From contig DATJSI010000036.1 in assembly GCA_035504215.1 (NCBI GenBank), positions 85,626 to 149,625 on the forward strand: a stretch of 64,000 nt of DNA. Reading direction: 5' to 3'. A program made the position numbers and the translations under genes. Under the pieces are notes generated by a model that saw only the letters and a list, made by a program, of their open reading frames with translations, searched no databases and was not told the DNA's origin. The stretch is from Mycobacteriales bacterium. GTDB taxonomy: Bacteria > Actinomycetota > Actinomycetes > JAFAQI01. Numbering within the stretch: the first letter of the stretch is position 1; each line of letters starts with the position of its first letter. Shown here one piece after another: positions 42,717 to 52,440 of this stretch.

Positions 42717-43318
42717 TCAGCCGTACGACGCGAGAAGGTCCCTCCCGGTCTCGGCGAGCACGTCGCACGCTTGCTGCGGTCCGGTGATCCGCACGTGGGC
42801 ACCGAACCCGGCCAGCTGCGCGCGATCAGCTCCACGCTCTGGCCGCCGATCCGCACGACCGTCATCGGCTCGGCGCTCGACGCAGGTGTGACGACCGTCA
42901 GGTGCCGGTTGAACATCCAGCGCAACGTCTCGAGGACATCGGAATCGACGAGGGCGTCGACATGATGCGGCGCTCGAAGACTCTCGACCGAAGCAGAGAT
43001 CTGCTCCCACGCCGCGCTCGGGTCGAACCCGGCCGGCCGTTCGGCCGGCTCGCCGGTTGGCTCGACCGCGGTCACCCGGCCCACCCGGAAGGTCCGCCGG
43101 CCGGCCTCGGTGCCGGCGATCAGGTACCAGGTCGAGCCCTTCACCACAAGGCCGAGCGGATGCACGATCCGCGTGCTCGACGTACCCGTCCTGTCCGAGT
43201 ATCCGAGCCGGACCTGTACGCCGCCTCGAGCTCGGCGGCCAGGTCCGCGGCGGTGAGCTTCCCGCGTGCCTGCAACAGCAGCAGGGGTCGCAACCAGCCG
43301 GTCCGCCTTCATGGCCAC
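42717..43318 (-). pseudogene. Decayed WYL-domain regulator
   Basis: Fragments of a DeoR/YafY-type WYL regulator in three frames. It opens MKADRLVAT, then LLLLQARGKLTAADLAAELE follows in another frame (one-base slip near 43290); the recognition helix and linker are missing, so the HTH runs straight into the WYL region (RLGYSDRTGTSSTRIVHPLGL ... STWYLIAGT); near 42820 a second slip moves the C-terminus (LAGFGAHVRITGPQQACDVL) into a third frame. Two indels plus an internal deletion point to real decay and not a single sequencing error. It lies just upstream of the DinB gene and the mycothiol-type gene. Confidence 0.75.
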
Positions 43319-43404
43319 AATGTCCGACGAAAAGTGGCTAACAGATGACCGGGTTTGTGCGCGAGCCTGACGTGGTCGAATCGAGCTGCCAGAAGGAGCC
43401 TGCG

Positions 43405-43980
43405 ATGCCTCTCATGCCGGGACCGATCACTGACGAGCGAGCCGGACTGCTCGGCTTCCTCGAGCAGCAACGCCAGCAGTTGAAGAACACGACCTACGGG
43501 CTGACCGACGAACAGGCGGCACTCACACCGACCGCCAGCGCCTTGTCGGTCGGTGGGTTGGTCAAGCATGCCGCTTCGGTGGAGCGCAACTGGACCGCGA
43601 ACGTCCTCGGGGTGGCGCAGCCGCAAGCCGACTTCGCCGCCTACTTCGCGAGCTTCCGCTTCGAGCCGACCGACACCCTTGAGGCGCTCCTCAAGGACTA
43701 CGACGCGGCCGCGCAGGACTCCGACGAGCTGTTCGCCTCGATCGACGACCTCGGCCGGTTCGTCCCGAAGCCGCCGAACGCACCATGGATCCCCGCCGAG
43801 ATCGAGGGGTGGTCGGTGCGATGGGTCCTGTTGCACATGATCGAGGAGACCGCTCGCCATGCCGGGCACGCCGACGTGATCCGCGAGTCGATCGACGGCG
43901 CGCAGGCGGGCAGCCTGATGGCCGCTGCCGAGCACTGGCCCGCGGACGGCTTCATCAAGCCCTGGACCCCGTCCGGCTGA
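43405..43980 (+). CDS. DinB-family protein (DUF664)
   Basis: A 191-residue four-helix protein. The ATG at 43405 follows AAGGAG (43393-43398). Segment GGLVKHAASVERNWTANVLG supplies the first His ligand and VRWVLLHMIEETARHAGHADVIRE the HxxxTxxHxxHxD block, the typical metal triad of DinB-like proteins. DUF664 members in actinobacteria may be mycothiol-dependent S-transferases. A hairpin repeat (copy 3) lies 30 bases after the stop. Confidence 0.85.
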   Translation: MPLMPGPITDERAGLLGFLEQQRQQLKNTTYGLTDEQAALTPTASALSVGGLVKHAASVERNWTANVLGVAQPQADFAAYFASFRFEPTDTLEALLKDYDAAAQDSDELFASIDDLGRFVPKPPNAPWIPAEIEGWSVRWVLLHMIEETARHAGHADVIRESIDGAQAGSLMAAAEHWPADGFIKPWTPSG

Positions 43981-44009
43981 CCGCTACCGACAGCGGCCGA
44001 CCCCCTCGC

Positions 44010-44066
44010 TGATCTTGACGTTGGAGGCGCACAAATCGACTTTGTGCGCCTCCAACGTCAAGATCA
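44010..44066. repeat. Hairpin repeat element, copy 3
   Basis: Perfect 26-base inverted arms around a TCGAC loop, the same sequence as copies 1 and 5 with two loop changes. It lies between the convergent stops of the DinB gene (43980) and the M55 peptidase gene (44086). Confidence 0.9.
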
Positions 44067-44085
44067 CGGATCGTTTCGGGCGCGG

Positions 44086-44913
44086 TTAGCGGACGTCGGC
44101 GGCGGGGCGGGAGATCAGGATCGCGGCGACGAACGAGCGGAACACCCCCAGCGGGTCCGCGCCCGTGATCCGCACCGTCCGGGCTGCGAGGCGCTCGACG
44201 CCGCGCACCCAGCTCATCGCCTCGGCGATGTCGGTCGTTCGCACGTCGAGCTCGAGCGACGGCGTATCCCCGAAGCTCGGCGGAGCGACCGCGGTTGCGC
44301 CTGACACCGCCTGCTCCGCCCCCGCGCGGATCAGCTCGCACGCGGCCTCGGGATGCAGGCTGTGCGCGGACGTCCGCGTGATCGACTCCTTCACGACCAC
44401 CGAGCGGATGCCGGGCAGGAGCGCGGCCGCCTCCTCGCACGCGACCCGGTCGCCGGTGATCAGCACGACCGGTACGCCGTACTGCGCCGCGACGAGCGCG
44501 TTGATCCCGGCCTCGCCGGTCACGACGCCACCGATCCGTGCCTCCATGACGGCGGCCGGGTTGTAGGAGTGCGAAAGCACGGCGGGCGCGCCGATCGATC
44601 CGTGGTAGGACACGAACAGGACCGCGTCGAAGCTCTCGTCCAGCCCCTGCATCATGTACAGCGGCTTGTGCGTGCCGGAGATGTACGACGCACCGCCGGC
44701 GAGCTGATCCGGCGGGAGGTTGCGCATCGTCGAGTGCGAGTCGTTGACCACGATCTCCGCCGCGCCGCCGGCGACCGCCCCTTCGATCGCGGCGTTGACC
44801 TCGTCGAGCAGAAGGCGCCGACCGGCAATCGCCTCCAGACCGTCACCCGAGCACTGCGCCCAGTCGACGATGCCGGCGGTGCCTTCCATGTCGCTGGACA
44901 GGAAGACCTTCAC
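44086..44913 (-). CDS. M55 family D-aminopeptidase
   Basis: A 275-residue zinc peptidase of the DppA family. All five expected metal ligands can be placed at or next to their reference positions: Asp8 and Glu10 (SSDMEGTAG), His60 (NDSHSTM), His104 (SYHGSIG) and Glu134 (VTGEAGIN). The family frees D-amino acids from peptides, for example D-Ala from murein or D-Ala-dipeptides. No dipeptide transporter is adjacent; upstream is the S53 protease gene on the same strand, 24 bases away. Confidence 0.9.
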   Translation of the reverse strand: MKVFLSSDMEGTAGIVDWAQCSGDGLEAIAGRRLLLDEVNAAIEGAVAGGAAEIVVNDSHSTMRNLPPDQLAGGASYISGTHKPLYMMQGLDESFDAVLFVSYHGSIGAPAVLSHSYNPAAVMEARIGGVVTGEAGINALVAAQYGVPVVLITGDRVACEEAAALLPGIRSVVVKESITRTSAHSLHPEAACELIRAGAEQAVSGATAVAPPSFGDTPSLELDVRTTDIAEAMSWVRGVERLAARTVRITGADPLGVFRSFVAAILISRPAADVR

Positions 44914-44937
44914 GCCGGTCAGCCTGTCACGGCGGCG

Positions 44938-47040
44938 TTAGCTCTTGACGGTGATCTTGTACTTCTTCACCGTCTTGACCCCCGTGGAGTCGGTGACGGT
45001 CACGGTGAGCGTGTACTTGCCCGGCTTGCTCCACTTGTGCGACACCTTCGTGCCGTTGCTCGAGTGGTGGTCGCCCCAGCTCCAGTGGATCTTCTTGATC
45101 GTGCCGCCGGTGTTGTGGTCGGTCACCTTGGCGTCGTACTTCGCCTTCTGGTGCGCCTTCACCTTGGCCTTGCCGAAGACCTTCACCGTGGCCTTCAGGC
45201 CGACACCGACGTGCACGTGCGCGATGCTGGTCTGGTCCGCGCTGTCGGTCGCGGTCACGGTCACGGTGTACGAACCGGCCTCGGCGTAGGTGTGCGTCGC
45301 GCTCGTCGCGGTGCCGGTCTTGCTGTGGCCGTCGCCGAAGTCGAACGTGATCGACGTGATCGTCTTGCCGCTCACCCGGGGCGTGGCCGTCGCCGTGAAC
45401 GTCGCCGCGTGGTGCAGCTTGAGCACGGCCGGCGCCTTGACCGTGACCTTCGGGCTGGTCGACGCGAACAGCCCGACGCCGTTCGCGGGAGTTCCGACGC
45501 CGCTGGGCCCGTCGTAGCCGGGTTCGGCGTTGCACTCGGAGTCCACCGGTGGGCTGGTCGCATCGCTGCCGTCCCGCGGGAAGCTGCAGTCGACCAGGCC
45601 GATGTTCAGCCCGTTGGGATTGTGAGTCTCGCCCCCGGTGCCGCTGTAGACGTAGTCAGCGCAGTTCGCCGTGGTGTCGCCGCCGCAGAACGAGTTGCCG
45701 CCCACCGTGATGTCGGTGAAGTCGGTCGGGTGCAGCGTCGCGTTCTCGTAGATGCTCGCGGCGGGGTACTTCGTGCCGCCCGAGCCGTCAGCGAGGGCGT
45801 ACATCGCGGCCACGATCGGCGCGGCGAGCGAGGTGCCACCGACGGTCTGCCAGCCGTTGACCCCGCCCGAGCCGACCCACGAGTCGTAGATGTCGAACCC
45901 GGTCGCGGGGTCGGCGAGCTCCGACACGTCGGCGGCGAGCCGCTTGCCCGAGCAGCCCGCCGCGGAGTAGCCCGACTCGTTCTTCTGCCAGGCCGGCGCG
46001 TTGTAGAGCTGGCTGCAGCCGCCGCCCCCGGCGCCGCTCGGACCGTACTCGAGGCCGGTCTGGTCGTCGCTGCCGTCCTCGTTCCACACGCTCTGCGCGC
46101 CGACGCCAGTCGTCTCGTTGGTCACGTCGTAGCGGGTGCCGCCGACCGACACGACGTACGGAGAGGTTGACGGGAACTCGGCGACGCCCGGGGACGAGTC
46201 CTTATCGTCGTTGACGATATCCCAGCCGTACCAGCCGTCGTCGCCGGTCGAGGCGGTGATCGGGATGCCCGGGTGGTCGAACGCCTTCGCCATCGCGGCC
46301 GGCACGTTGCTGGAGCCGCGGTACTTCTCCGGGCCACCGAAGGAGTTGCTGATCTCCGTCGCGCCCATCTTCACCGCGGTGTCCTCGCTCGCCTCCAGCG
46401 CGGCGTCGGTCGGACCGGATGCCTCGACCAGCAGGATCCGGCAGTCGTGGCACACCGAGCGAACCGTGTCGACGTCGAGGGAGATCTCGTCGGAGGAGCT
46501 CCGGCCCAGGCTGGAGGACGGGAGCGGCGAGGCCTTGCCGTGCTCGTTGACCACGCGGAACGAAGAAGCGGTCTCCTTCTTGAACCCGTAGTGCTTGTCG
46601 AAGGTCGCAAGGTCGCTCTTGACGTGCGCGTCGTTGTACCAGTCCACGATGCCGACGGTCTGGTTCGTCCGGTCGGCGCTCGGGTTGAAGCCGTAGAAGA
46701 GCGCGAGGTCGGCCGGGGTGTAGCCGCCGCTCGGCCCGAAGGAGACTGCCGCGTTCTTGAGGTACGGGTAGGCGCCCGGGGTGCCCTTCTTCACGGTCAC
46801 CCGCCGCATCGCGAAGCAGGTCACGGTGTGCGGCTTGGTCACCGGCGGGCACAGCGGCTTGTTGACCGCGTAGCCGATGTCCTGCGCGGGCGCCTTGATC
46901 GCCGGCTGCACCCGGCTCTGGCTGCCGCTCGACGCGAGTGCGGTGCCGCCCGCGACCATGGTGCCGATCAGCAGGGCTGCCGAGGCAGCCGCGACCAGCC
47001 GGGCTCGACGCGCGAGGGACCGATGAGCATGTGCTGACAT
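44938..47040 (-). CDS. Secreted S53 (sedolisin) protease with two PKD domains
   Basis: A 700-residue exported protease. Signal peptide 1-36 (RARLVAAASAALLIGTMVAGG). The catalytic triad is Glu185-Asp189 (SSDEISLDVD) and Ser404 (GGTSLAAP), with the oxyanion Asp in STGDDG (267). Sedolisins usually carry a ~180-residue activation pro-domain; here only ~65 residues separate the signal from the TPADLALFYGF start of the mature fold, so the pro-domain is essentially missing. Two PKD domains (about 527-612 with DFGDGHSKTG, 613-700 with WGDHHSSNG) close the protein. Acid-stable, carboxyl-type serine protease activity is expected. RBS GGAGG lies upstream of the ATG. Confidence 0.9.
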   Translation of the reverse strand: MSAHAHRSLARRARLVAAASAALLIGTMVAGGTALASSGSQSRVQPAIKAPAQDIGYAVNKPLCPPVTKPHTVTCFAMRRVTVKKGTPGAYPYLKNAAVSFGPSGGYTPADLALFYGFNPSADRTNQTVGIVDWYNDAHVKSDLATFDKHYGFKKETASSFRVVNEHGKASPLPSSSLGRSSSDEISLDVDTVRSVCHDCRILLVEASGPTDAALEASEDTAVKMGATEISNSFGGPEKYRGSSNVPAAMAKAFDHPGIPITASTGDDGWYGWDIVNDDKDSSPGVAEFPSTSPYVVSVGGTRYDVTNETTGVGAQSVWNEDGSDDQTGLEYGPSGAGGGGCSQLYNAPAWQKNESGYSAAGCSGKRLAADVSELADPATGFDIYDSWVGSGGVNGWQTVGGTSLAAPIVAAMYALADGSGGTKYPAASIYENATLHPTDFTDITVGGNSFCGGDTTANCADYVYSGTGGETHNPNGLNIGLVDCSFPRDGSDATSPPVDSECNAEPGYDGPSGVGTPANGVGLFASTSPKVTVKAPAVLKLHHAATFTATATPRVSGKTITSITFDFGDGHSKTGTATSATHTYAEAGSYTVTVTATDSADQTSIAHVHVGVGLKATVKVFGKAKVKAHQKAKYDAKVTDHNTGGTIKKIHWSWGDHHSSNGTKVSHKWSKPGKYTLTVTVTDSTGVKTVKKYKITVKS

Positions 47041-47229
47041 AGAGCGAAGACCTCCACACCCCGCGCCGCTGATGGCGCCCGACAGGGCACCCTAACGCCC
47101 GGAAGACCGTTTAGCCGGGAACGTCCTAATCTACGGGCGCGCCCTCGACGGCACCTGAACCCGAACGGGTGATCCTTCTACGATGGCGGATGCCTTGCGG
47201 AGCCCTGGAATGACCGGCGGAGCGCCGGA

Positions 47230-48366
47230 ATGACGGAGTACGCCGAGCTCCCGCGCGATGCCGAGGGCGTGCTGCCCAACCAGTGGCTCGACGCCGCGAT
47301 CTCGCACGGCATGATCGACGCCGGCGGGTTCACGATTCCCAAGGACAACATCCAGCCGGCCAGCCTCGACCTGCGCCTCGGCGAGGTCGCCTACCGGGTC
47401 CGCTGCAGCTTCCTGCCCGGCCACGACACGGTCGAGCGCCGGGTGAAGGAGTTCGTCGTCGACGAGCTCAACCTGCACCGCGAAGGCGCCGTACTGGAGA
47501 CCAACCGGCCGTATCTCATCCCCCTCAAGGAGCGGCTGAGCCTGCCGCCGGGCGTGCGCGGCAAGGCCAACCCGAAGAGCTCCACCGGCCGCGCCGACGT
47601 CTTCACCCGCGTGATCACCGACGGCAGCTCGCGGTTCGACGAGATCGCGGACGGCTACCACGGCGGGCTGTATCTCGAGGTGGTGCCGCTGTCGTTCCCG
47701 GTGCGGGTGCGTGAGGACCTCTCGCTCAACCAGCTCCGGCTCGCGGTCGGGCGAGCCCAGCTCAGCGACGACGAGGTGCGCGAGCATCACCGGCGCCAGC
47801 CGATCCTCTACCTCGACGGCGGGCCGCTTCCGGCCGAGGAGCTCGACCTGTCCGACGGGTTGTTCCTCGGGCTGGACCTGCGCGGCGGCGCCGACGGCCG
47901 GGTCGGATACCGGGCCCGCGAGAGCGCGCCGCTGCTCGACCTGACGAGGATCGGCGAAGCCGACCCGTACCAGTACTGGGAGTCGGTGCGGCACGAGGAC
48001 GGCGACCGGATCATCCTCAGCCCGCGCAACTTCTATCTGCTGATGTCGCGCGAGGCGGTCTGCGTCCCGCCGTCGCTGGCTGCGGAGATGACGGCGTACG
48101 ACCCGACCAGTGGCGAGCTGCGCACGCACTACGCCGGGTTCTTCGACCCGGGCTTCGGCTACGACCCGGCCGGCGGGTTCGCCGGTTCGACCGCGGCGCT
48201 CGAGGTGCGCGCCCACGACGTTCCGTTCATGGTCGAGCACCAGCAGGGGGTCTGCAAGCTGACCTTCGAGCGGATGCTCGAGCCGCCGACGTTGCTCTAC
48301 GGGCAGGGCATCGGCTCGAACTACCAGCGCCAGACCGAGACGCTGGGCAAGCACTTCCGGCGCTGA
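47230..48366 (+). CDS. 2'-deoxycytidine 5'-triphosphate deaminase (long form)
   Basis: A 378-residue double-domain member of the Dcd/dUTPase family, twice the usual single-domain length. The first half has DNIQPASLDLRLGEVAYRV and the NPKSSTGRADVFTRV motif whose Ser and Arg bind the triphosphate; the second half repeats the fold (RDLLSREAVCVPPSLAAEM-like SREAVCVPPS and GFFDPGFG). It converts dCTP to dUTP for thymidylate synthesis and limits dCTP. GGAG precedes the ATG. The gene is single, divergent from the S53 gene. Confidence 0.85.
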   Translation: MTEYAELPRDAEGVLPNQWLDAAISHGMIDAGGFTIPKDNIQPASLDLRLGEVAYRVRCSFLPGHDTVERRVKEFVVDELNLHREGAVLETNRPYLIPLKERLSLPPGVRGKANPKSSTGRADVFTRVITDGSSRFDEIADGYHGGLYLEVVPLSFPVRVREDLSLNQLRLAVGRAQLSDDEVREHHRRQPILYLDGGPLPAEELDLSDGLFLGLDLRGGADGRVGYRARESAPLLDLTRIGEADPYQYWESVRHEDGDRIILSPRNFYLLMSREAVCVPPSLAAEMTAYDPTSGELRTHYAGFFDPGFGYDPAGGFAGSTAALEVRAHDVPFMVEHQQGVCKLTFERMLEPPTLLYGQGIGSNYQRQTETLGKHFRR

Positions 48367-48390
48367 GCGGCCTTGGCGGGTCGGCTATGG

Positions 48391-48440
48391 CCGGCCTGCG
48401 CCGGCCTACGCCGGCCTACGCCGGCCTACGCCGGCCTATG
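48391..48440. repeat. 10-bp tandem repeat
   Basis: Five units of CCGGCCTACG (with TGCG in the first and TATG in the last) run from 48391 to 48440 between the convergent dCTP deaminase and IclR genes, and supply the last codons and stop of the latter. Confidence 0.85.
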
Positions 48441-49269
48441 CCGGCGCGAGGTGCTGTCCGTGCAGGGCGAGGTCGTGCTCGATCGCGGCTGCGGTGTGCT
48501 GCAACGGCGGAAGGACCTGCTTGCGATGCGCCTCCGCGCTCGCCCGGCTCGCGTGCAGCGACACGTTGATCGCGGCCAGGACGCGCCCGTGGCCGTCCCT
48601 GATCGGTACGGCGATCGAGCGCAGGCCTTCTTCGAGCTCCTGGTTGACCAGCGCGTAGCCCTGCCGGCGTACCCGGACCAGCTCGGCCCGTAGCTTGTCC
48701 GGATCGGTGATCGTGAAGCGGGTGATCGGCTCCAGCGCCACCGTCGCGAGGTAGCCGTCGAGCCACTCGTCGGTCTGGGCCGCCAGCAGGACCCGGCCCA
48801 TCGACGTGCCGTGCGCGGGGAAGCGAGTGCCGATGCTGATCGAGACGGACATGATCCGTTTGGTCGGCACCCGCGCGACGTAGGTGATCGCATCCCCGTC
48901 GAGTACGGCGATCGACGACGACTCATGGATCCGGTCGACCAGCTCGCGCATGTGGGGCAGGGCGATGTCGGGCAGCTCGAGCCCGGAGAGATAGGAGTGG
49001 CCGAGCTCGAGCACCTTCGGGCTGAGCATGAACAGCCGGCCGTCGCTGCGCATGTAGCCGAGCTCGACCAGGGTGAGCAGGAAGCGCCGCGCCGCGGCGC
49101 GGGTCAGCCCGGTGCTCTTCGCGACCTCGCTCAGGGTCAGTGCCGGGGTGTCCTCGGTGAAGCAGCGGATCACGGCAAGGCCGCGTTCCAGGGACTGGAC
49201 GAAGTCCGTGCCACGTCCGGCCCGGGTCGCTCCCCGGGCCGGGGCCGCTGGTTGCGCGGAGCTGGACAC
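48436..49269 (-). CDS. IclR-family transcriptional regulator (PcaR-like)
   Basis: A ~277-residue regulator. The N-terminal helix-turn-helix (FVQSLERGLAVIRCFTEDTPALTLSEVAKSTGLTRAAARRFLLTLVELGY) and the C-terminal effector domain (RIMSVSISIGTRFPAHGTSMGRVLLAA) match PcaR/PobR-type IclR proteins that control aromatic catabolism. No such pathway lies nearby. The GTG at 49269 has AGGAG six bases upstream. Its stop codon falls in the 10-bp tandem repeat. Confidence 0.85.
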   Translation of the reverse strand: MSSSAQPAAPARGATRAGRGTDFVQSLERGLAVIRCFTEDTPALTLSEVAKSTGLTRAAARRFLLTLVELGYMRSDGRLFMLSPKVLELGHSYLSGLELPDIALPHMRELVDRIHESSSIAVLDGDAITYVARVPTKRIMSVSISIGTRFPAHGTSMGRVLLAAQTDEWLDGYLATVALEPITRFTITDPDKLRAELVRVRRQGYALVNQELEEGLRSIAVPIRDGHGRVLAAINVSLHASRASAEAHRKQVLPPLQHTAAAIEHDLALHGQHLAPA

Positions 49270-49356
49270 GGTGGACTCCTCGCGAGGGTTGTGCGGTAGT
49301 CGCACAAACCTAACCCGGACCGCTTGCCGGGTGCAGCCGCCCGGAGGCGGCCGCGG

Positions 49357-52323
49357 TCAGCTGAGTACGCCGTTGCGGCGGGCGATCGCGACCGCTTCGG
49401 TGCGGCTGCCGGCGTCCAGCTTCGCCATCAGGTTCGAGACGTGAACGCTGACGGTCTTCGCGCTGATGAACAGCTGTTGGCCGATCTCCCGGTTGCTCCG
49501 CCCGGACGCGACGAGCTCGAGCACTTCCTGCTCGCGAGTGGTGAGCGGCTCGCCGAGCCGGGAGGTGCTGCCGCGAACAGGGGCCGGGCCCTCGCTCTCG
49601 AAACCGCTCAGCTCCTCCAGCAACGGGCGGGCGCCGAGCCGGGTCGCGGTCTCGCGCGCAAGCCGGGCCTGCTTGCCCGCCTCGCCGGTCTCGCCGGCAG
49701 CCAGCAGGACCGATGCGAGCCGGGCCCGGGAGCGGGCCGTCTCGTAGACGTGCCCGAACTGCTCGAACCCGTCGGCGGCGGCCCGCCAATCGGCGATCAG
49801 GGTGGCTTCATCCGGCGGGTCGATGCCGGCCAGCCAGTGCAGCCGACCCTTTTCGGCCCGGCTCCGCGCGACCCACGCGCGGCCCTCCGGTCCGAGGTAG
49901 CGCACGCGGTCGGCCACCCGCTCGGCCTTGGCGGCCAGCTCGTCGCCGCGGCGGACCAGCTCGGCGCGTTCTGCCGATCCGGCGGTCGTGGCGGCGCGGG
50001 CCAGCTGGCCGATCATCAATGCGGCCAGCCGCACCCGGCCGGCGAAGTCCATGTGCTGCCAGAGCTGGTGGACGGTCGCAATCGTGTCGTCGTGGATGGC
50101 CTGCGCGGCGGCGAGGTCTCCGGCGTACCCGTAGAGCTCGATCGCCGCGGGACCACTGGTGATCGCCACCATGCCGTCGATGTCCCACGACCGGCGGATG
50201 TCCGGCAGCAGGTCGAGCCCGCGAAGATCGCCGCGGCCGGCGGCGATCTCCATCGCCACCGACTGGAACAGCGCGCTGGCGAACTCCGGCGCCGTGAGCC
50301 CGGTCAGGTCGACCATCTCTTCGGCCTTGTCCCAGTCGCCGTTGACGACCGTCGCGATCGCCCCGAAGCCGACCGCGTCCAGACCGTACGGACCCCATTG
50401 CCGACCGAGCGCGCACGCGCGCTTGGCTGCTTCGGCGAACAGCTCCATCGCCTGCGGCACGCGACCTTGTGCGTAGTGCAGGCTCGCCAGGTGGTAGATG
50501 CCGCGCACCTCGGCGAAGGACTCGCCGCCGGCCCTCGCGGTGTCGATCGCAGCGGAGATGGACGCCTCGGCGGCCTGCGGGTCGCCGCCTCGGGCATCGA
50601 TTTTCGCGAGCAGGATCTTGGCGTCGGTCGCGACCGCGGCGAGGTCGAGGTCGCGCGCGATGGCGAGCGCCTCGCACGCCCACCGGGCCGCGTCGTCGTC
50701 GTGCGCGCGGTCGGCGTTGGCCCGGGCGTGGACGAGCAGCACGTTTGCGCGCAGTGCGCTGGGTGGCTGGTCGGCCATGAGCTGGGTCGCCTCGCTGGTC
50801 AGCGCGAGGATGTCCATCTGGTGGTCCATGACCTGCGCGGTCAGAGCAATCGCGTGGATCAGCCGGGCCCGGTCGAGCGGCGGCGCGTCGGCAGGCAGTG
50901 ACCGTAGCTGGTTGTCGGCGAGCGCAACCGAGCGGACGAGATGGCCGGCAGCGGCGGCCGCCGCGCTGGCCCGGAGCACGACCGCGGTGCGGTCGATCGG
51001 CCGGCCGTCCGATCCGCTGACCTCTGCGCCCCTGCGGTCGCTGAGCAGCTCGAGCGCAAGCTCGTAGTGATGCAGTGCCTCTTCGGGGCCGCCGACCACC
51101 ATCGCCTCGTCGCCGGCCTGCACGCTGGCCCGGGTTGCCGTGTCGAGGTCGTGGGACGCGCGGGCGTGCCGGGCCAGCTCCGCGGCGGCTCCGTCGACCT
51201 CGCCGTTGGCGAGTGCAGCGGCGTACCTCGCGTGCAGGCGGACCCGCTCACCGGGGAGCAGGTCCTGGTAGATCGCCTCGGCGAGCAGGGCGTGGCGGAA
51301 CGCGTAACCATCGCCACCGAGCGGGACGAGGATGTTGGCCTCGACCGCGGCGCGAAGGGCGTCTTCGAGCCGGGCCTCGTCGAGATCGGTGCCGTGGGCG
51401 AGCAGGACGTGGGACACCCGGCGGCCGACGACGGCAGCTGCGCGCACGACCAGCCGCCCGTCGTCGTCGAGCTGTTCGAGGCGAACCAGCAACAGGTCGG
51501 CGAGGTCGACCGGCAGCTGCCCGCCGGTGGCGAGCCGGGCGTCGACCAGCTCCTCGATGAAGAATGGGTTGCCCTCGGCGCGATCCAGGATCTGGCGCAG
51601 CTCGTCCTCCTCGATCGCCGTGTCGGCGAGCGAGCGGATCAGCGCGCGGGCGTCCGCGTCGGCGAGCGGGCCGAGCTGCATGCGAGAGACCGCGGGCAGT
51701 CGGGACCACTCGGCCAAGTCCGCCCGCAGCGGGTGCCGGCGGTGCAGGTCGTCGCTGCGGTAGGTCGCGAGGATCGCGACCGGTGAGTCGAACTGGCGCG
51801 CAAGCAGGAGGCGGATCAGGTCACGGGTCGACTGGTCCGCCCAGTGCACGTCCTCGATGATCACCAGGAGCGGGCCATCGGCACCGAGCTGGTTGAGCCC
51901 GGCATGTACGGCGTCGAACAACGCCGCCCGCCCGGTGGGCTCGCTGGCGTCGGCCGAGCCGGCCTCGGACTGCTCGCGGATCAGCCGGTGCCGGGGCAGA
52001 AGCGGTCCGAGCGCAGGGTTGCGCTCGACCAGCTCGGCCGCGCGCTCCGGGGAGTCGGCGGCCAGCCGGCCGAGCGCCTCGCTGAACGGGAGGTAGGGCA
52101 GCGAGCTGTCGCCGAAGTCGAGGCAGTGGCCGATGAGGACCCGCCAGCCGTCCGCGCCCACCTGTCCGGTGAGCTCGGCGACCAGACGGGTCTTGCCCGC
52201 TCCGGCGTCCCCGCCGAGCAGGACGGCGCCGGCCGCGACCTTGCCGGCGCCGACCAGCTCGGCGAGTCCGCGGAGCTCCTCGCGGCGCCCCACCAGCGGG
52301 GTGGGAGAGACCTCGATCGGCAT
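49357..52323 (-). CDS. LAL-type LuxR regulator with AAA ATPase domain
   Basis: A ~988-residue regulator of the LAL (large ATP-binding LuxR) class. The ATPase has Walker A GGDAGAGKTR (about 37-46) in a domain starting PLVGRREELRGL, and Walker B LLVIIEDVHWAD. Several hundred residues of TPR-like helical repeats follow. The C-terminal LuxR HTH reads LTTREQEVLELVASGRSNREIGQQLFISAKTVSVHVSNLMAKL. Such proteins activate large pathways, often sugar use or antibiotics, in response to unknown inducers. The ATG at 52323, preceded by GGTGG, fits the domain start; the frame runs on to 52440 without one. Confidence 0.9.
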   Translation of the reverse strand: MPIEVSPTPLVGRREELRGLAELVGAGKVAAGAVLLGGDAGAGKTRLVAELTGQVGADGWRVLIGHCLDFGDSSLPYLPFSEALGRLAADSPERAAELVERNPALGPLLPRHRLIREQSEAGSADASEPTGRAALFDAVHAGLNQLGADGPLLVIIEDVHWADQSTRDLIRLLLARQFDSPVAILATYRSDDLHRRHPLRADLAEWSRLPAVSRMQLGPLADADARALIRSLADTAIEEDELRQILDRAEGNPFFIEELVDARLATGGQLPVDLADLLLVRLEQLDDDGRLVVRAAAVVGRRVSHVLLAHGTDLDEARLEDALRAAVEANILVPLGGDGYAFRHALLAEAIYQDLLPGERVRLHARYAAALANGEVDGAAAELARHARASHDLDTATRASVQAGDEAMVVGGPEEALHHYELALELLSDRRGAEVSGSDGRPIDRTAVVLRASAAAAAAGHLVRSVALADNQLRSLPADAPPLDRARLIHAIALTAQVMDHQMDILALTSEATQLMADQPPSALRANVLLVHARANADRAHDDDAARWACEALAIARDLDLAAVATDAKILLAKIDARGGDPQAAEASISAAIDTARAGGESFAEVRGIYHLASLHYAQGRVPQAMELFAEAAKRACALGRQWGPYGLDAVGFGAIATVVNGDWDKAEEMVDLTGLTAPEFASALFQSVAMEIAAGRGDLRGLDLLPDIRRSWDIDGMVAITSGPAAIELYGYAGDLAAAQAIHDDTIATVHQLWQHMDFAGRVRLAALMIGQLARAATTAGSAERAELVRRGDELAAKAERVADRVRYLGPEGRAWVARSRAEKGRLHWLAGIDPPDEATLIADWRAAADGFEQFGHVYETARSRARLASVLLAAGETGEAGKQARLARETATRLGARPLLEELSGFESEGPAPVRGSTSRLGEPLTTREQEVLELVASGRSNREIGQQLFISAKTVSVHVSNLMAKLDAGSRTEAVAIARRNGVLS

Positions 52324-52440
52324 CCACCCATCATGCTGCGCGGGGCTGACCGTTCCTAGCGGCTTTGTCTGCCGCTCGCTTCGCCGTTGCGGTGCCGGCG
52401 CCGCCTTCTCGACAGTCGCGAGCGCCGCTTCGCCGCCCAC

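Noticed and set aside
43345..43404. Upstream extension of the DinB gene to 43345
   Set aside because: The extension lacks conservation and the ATG at 43405 has a well-placed AAGGAG.
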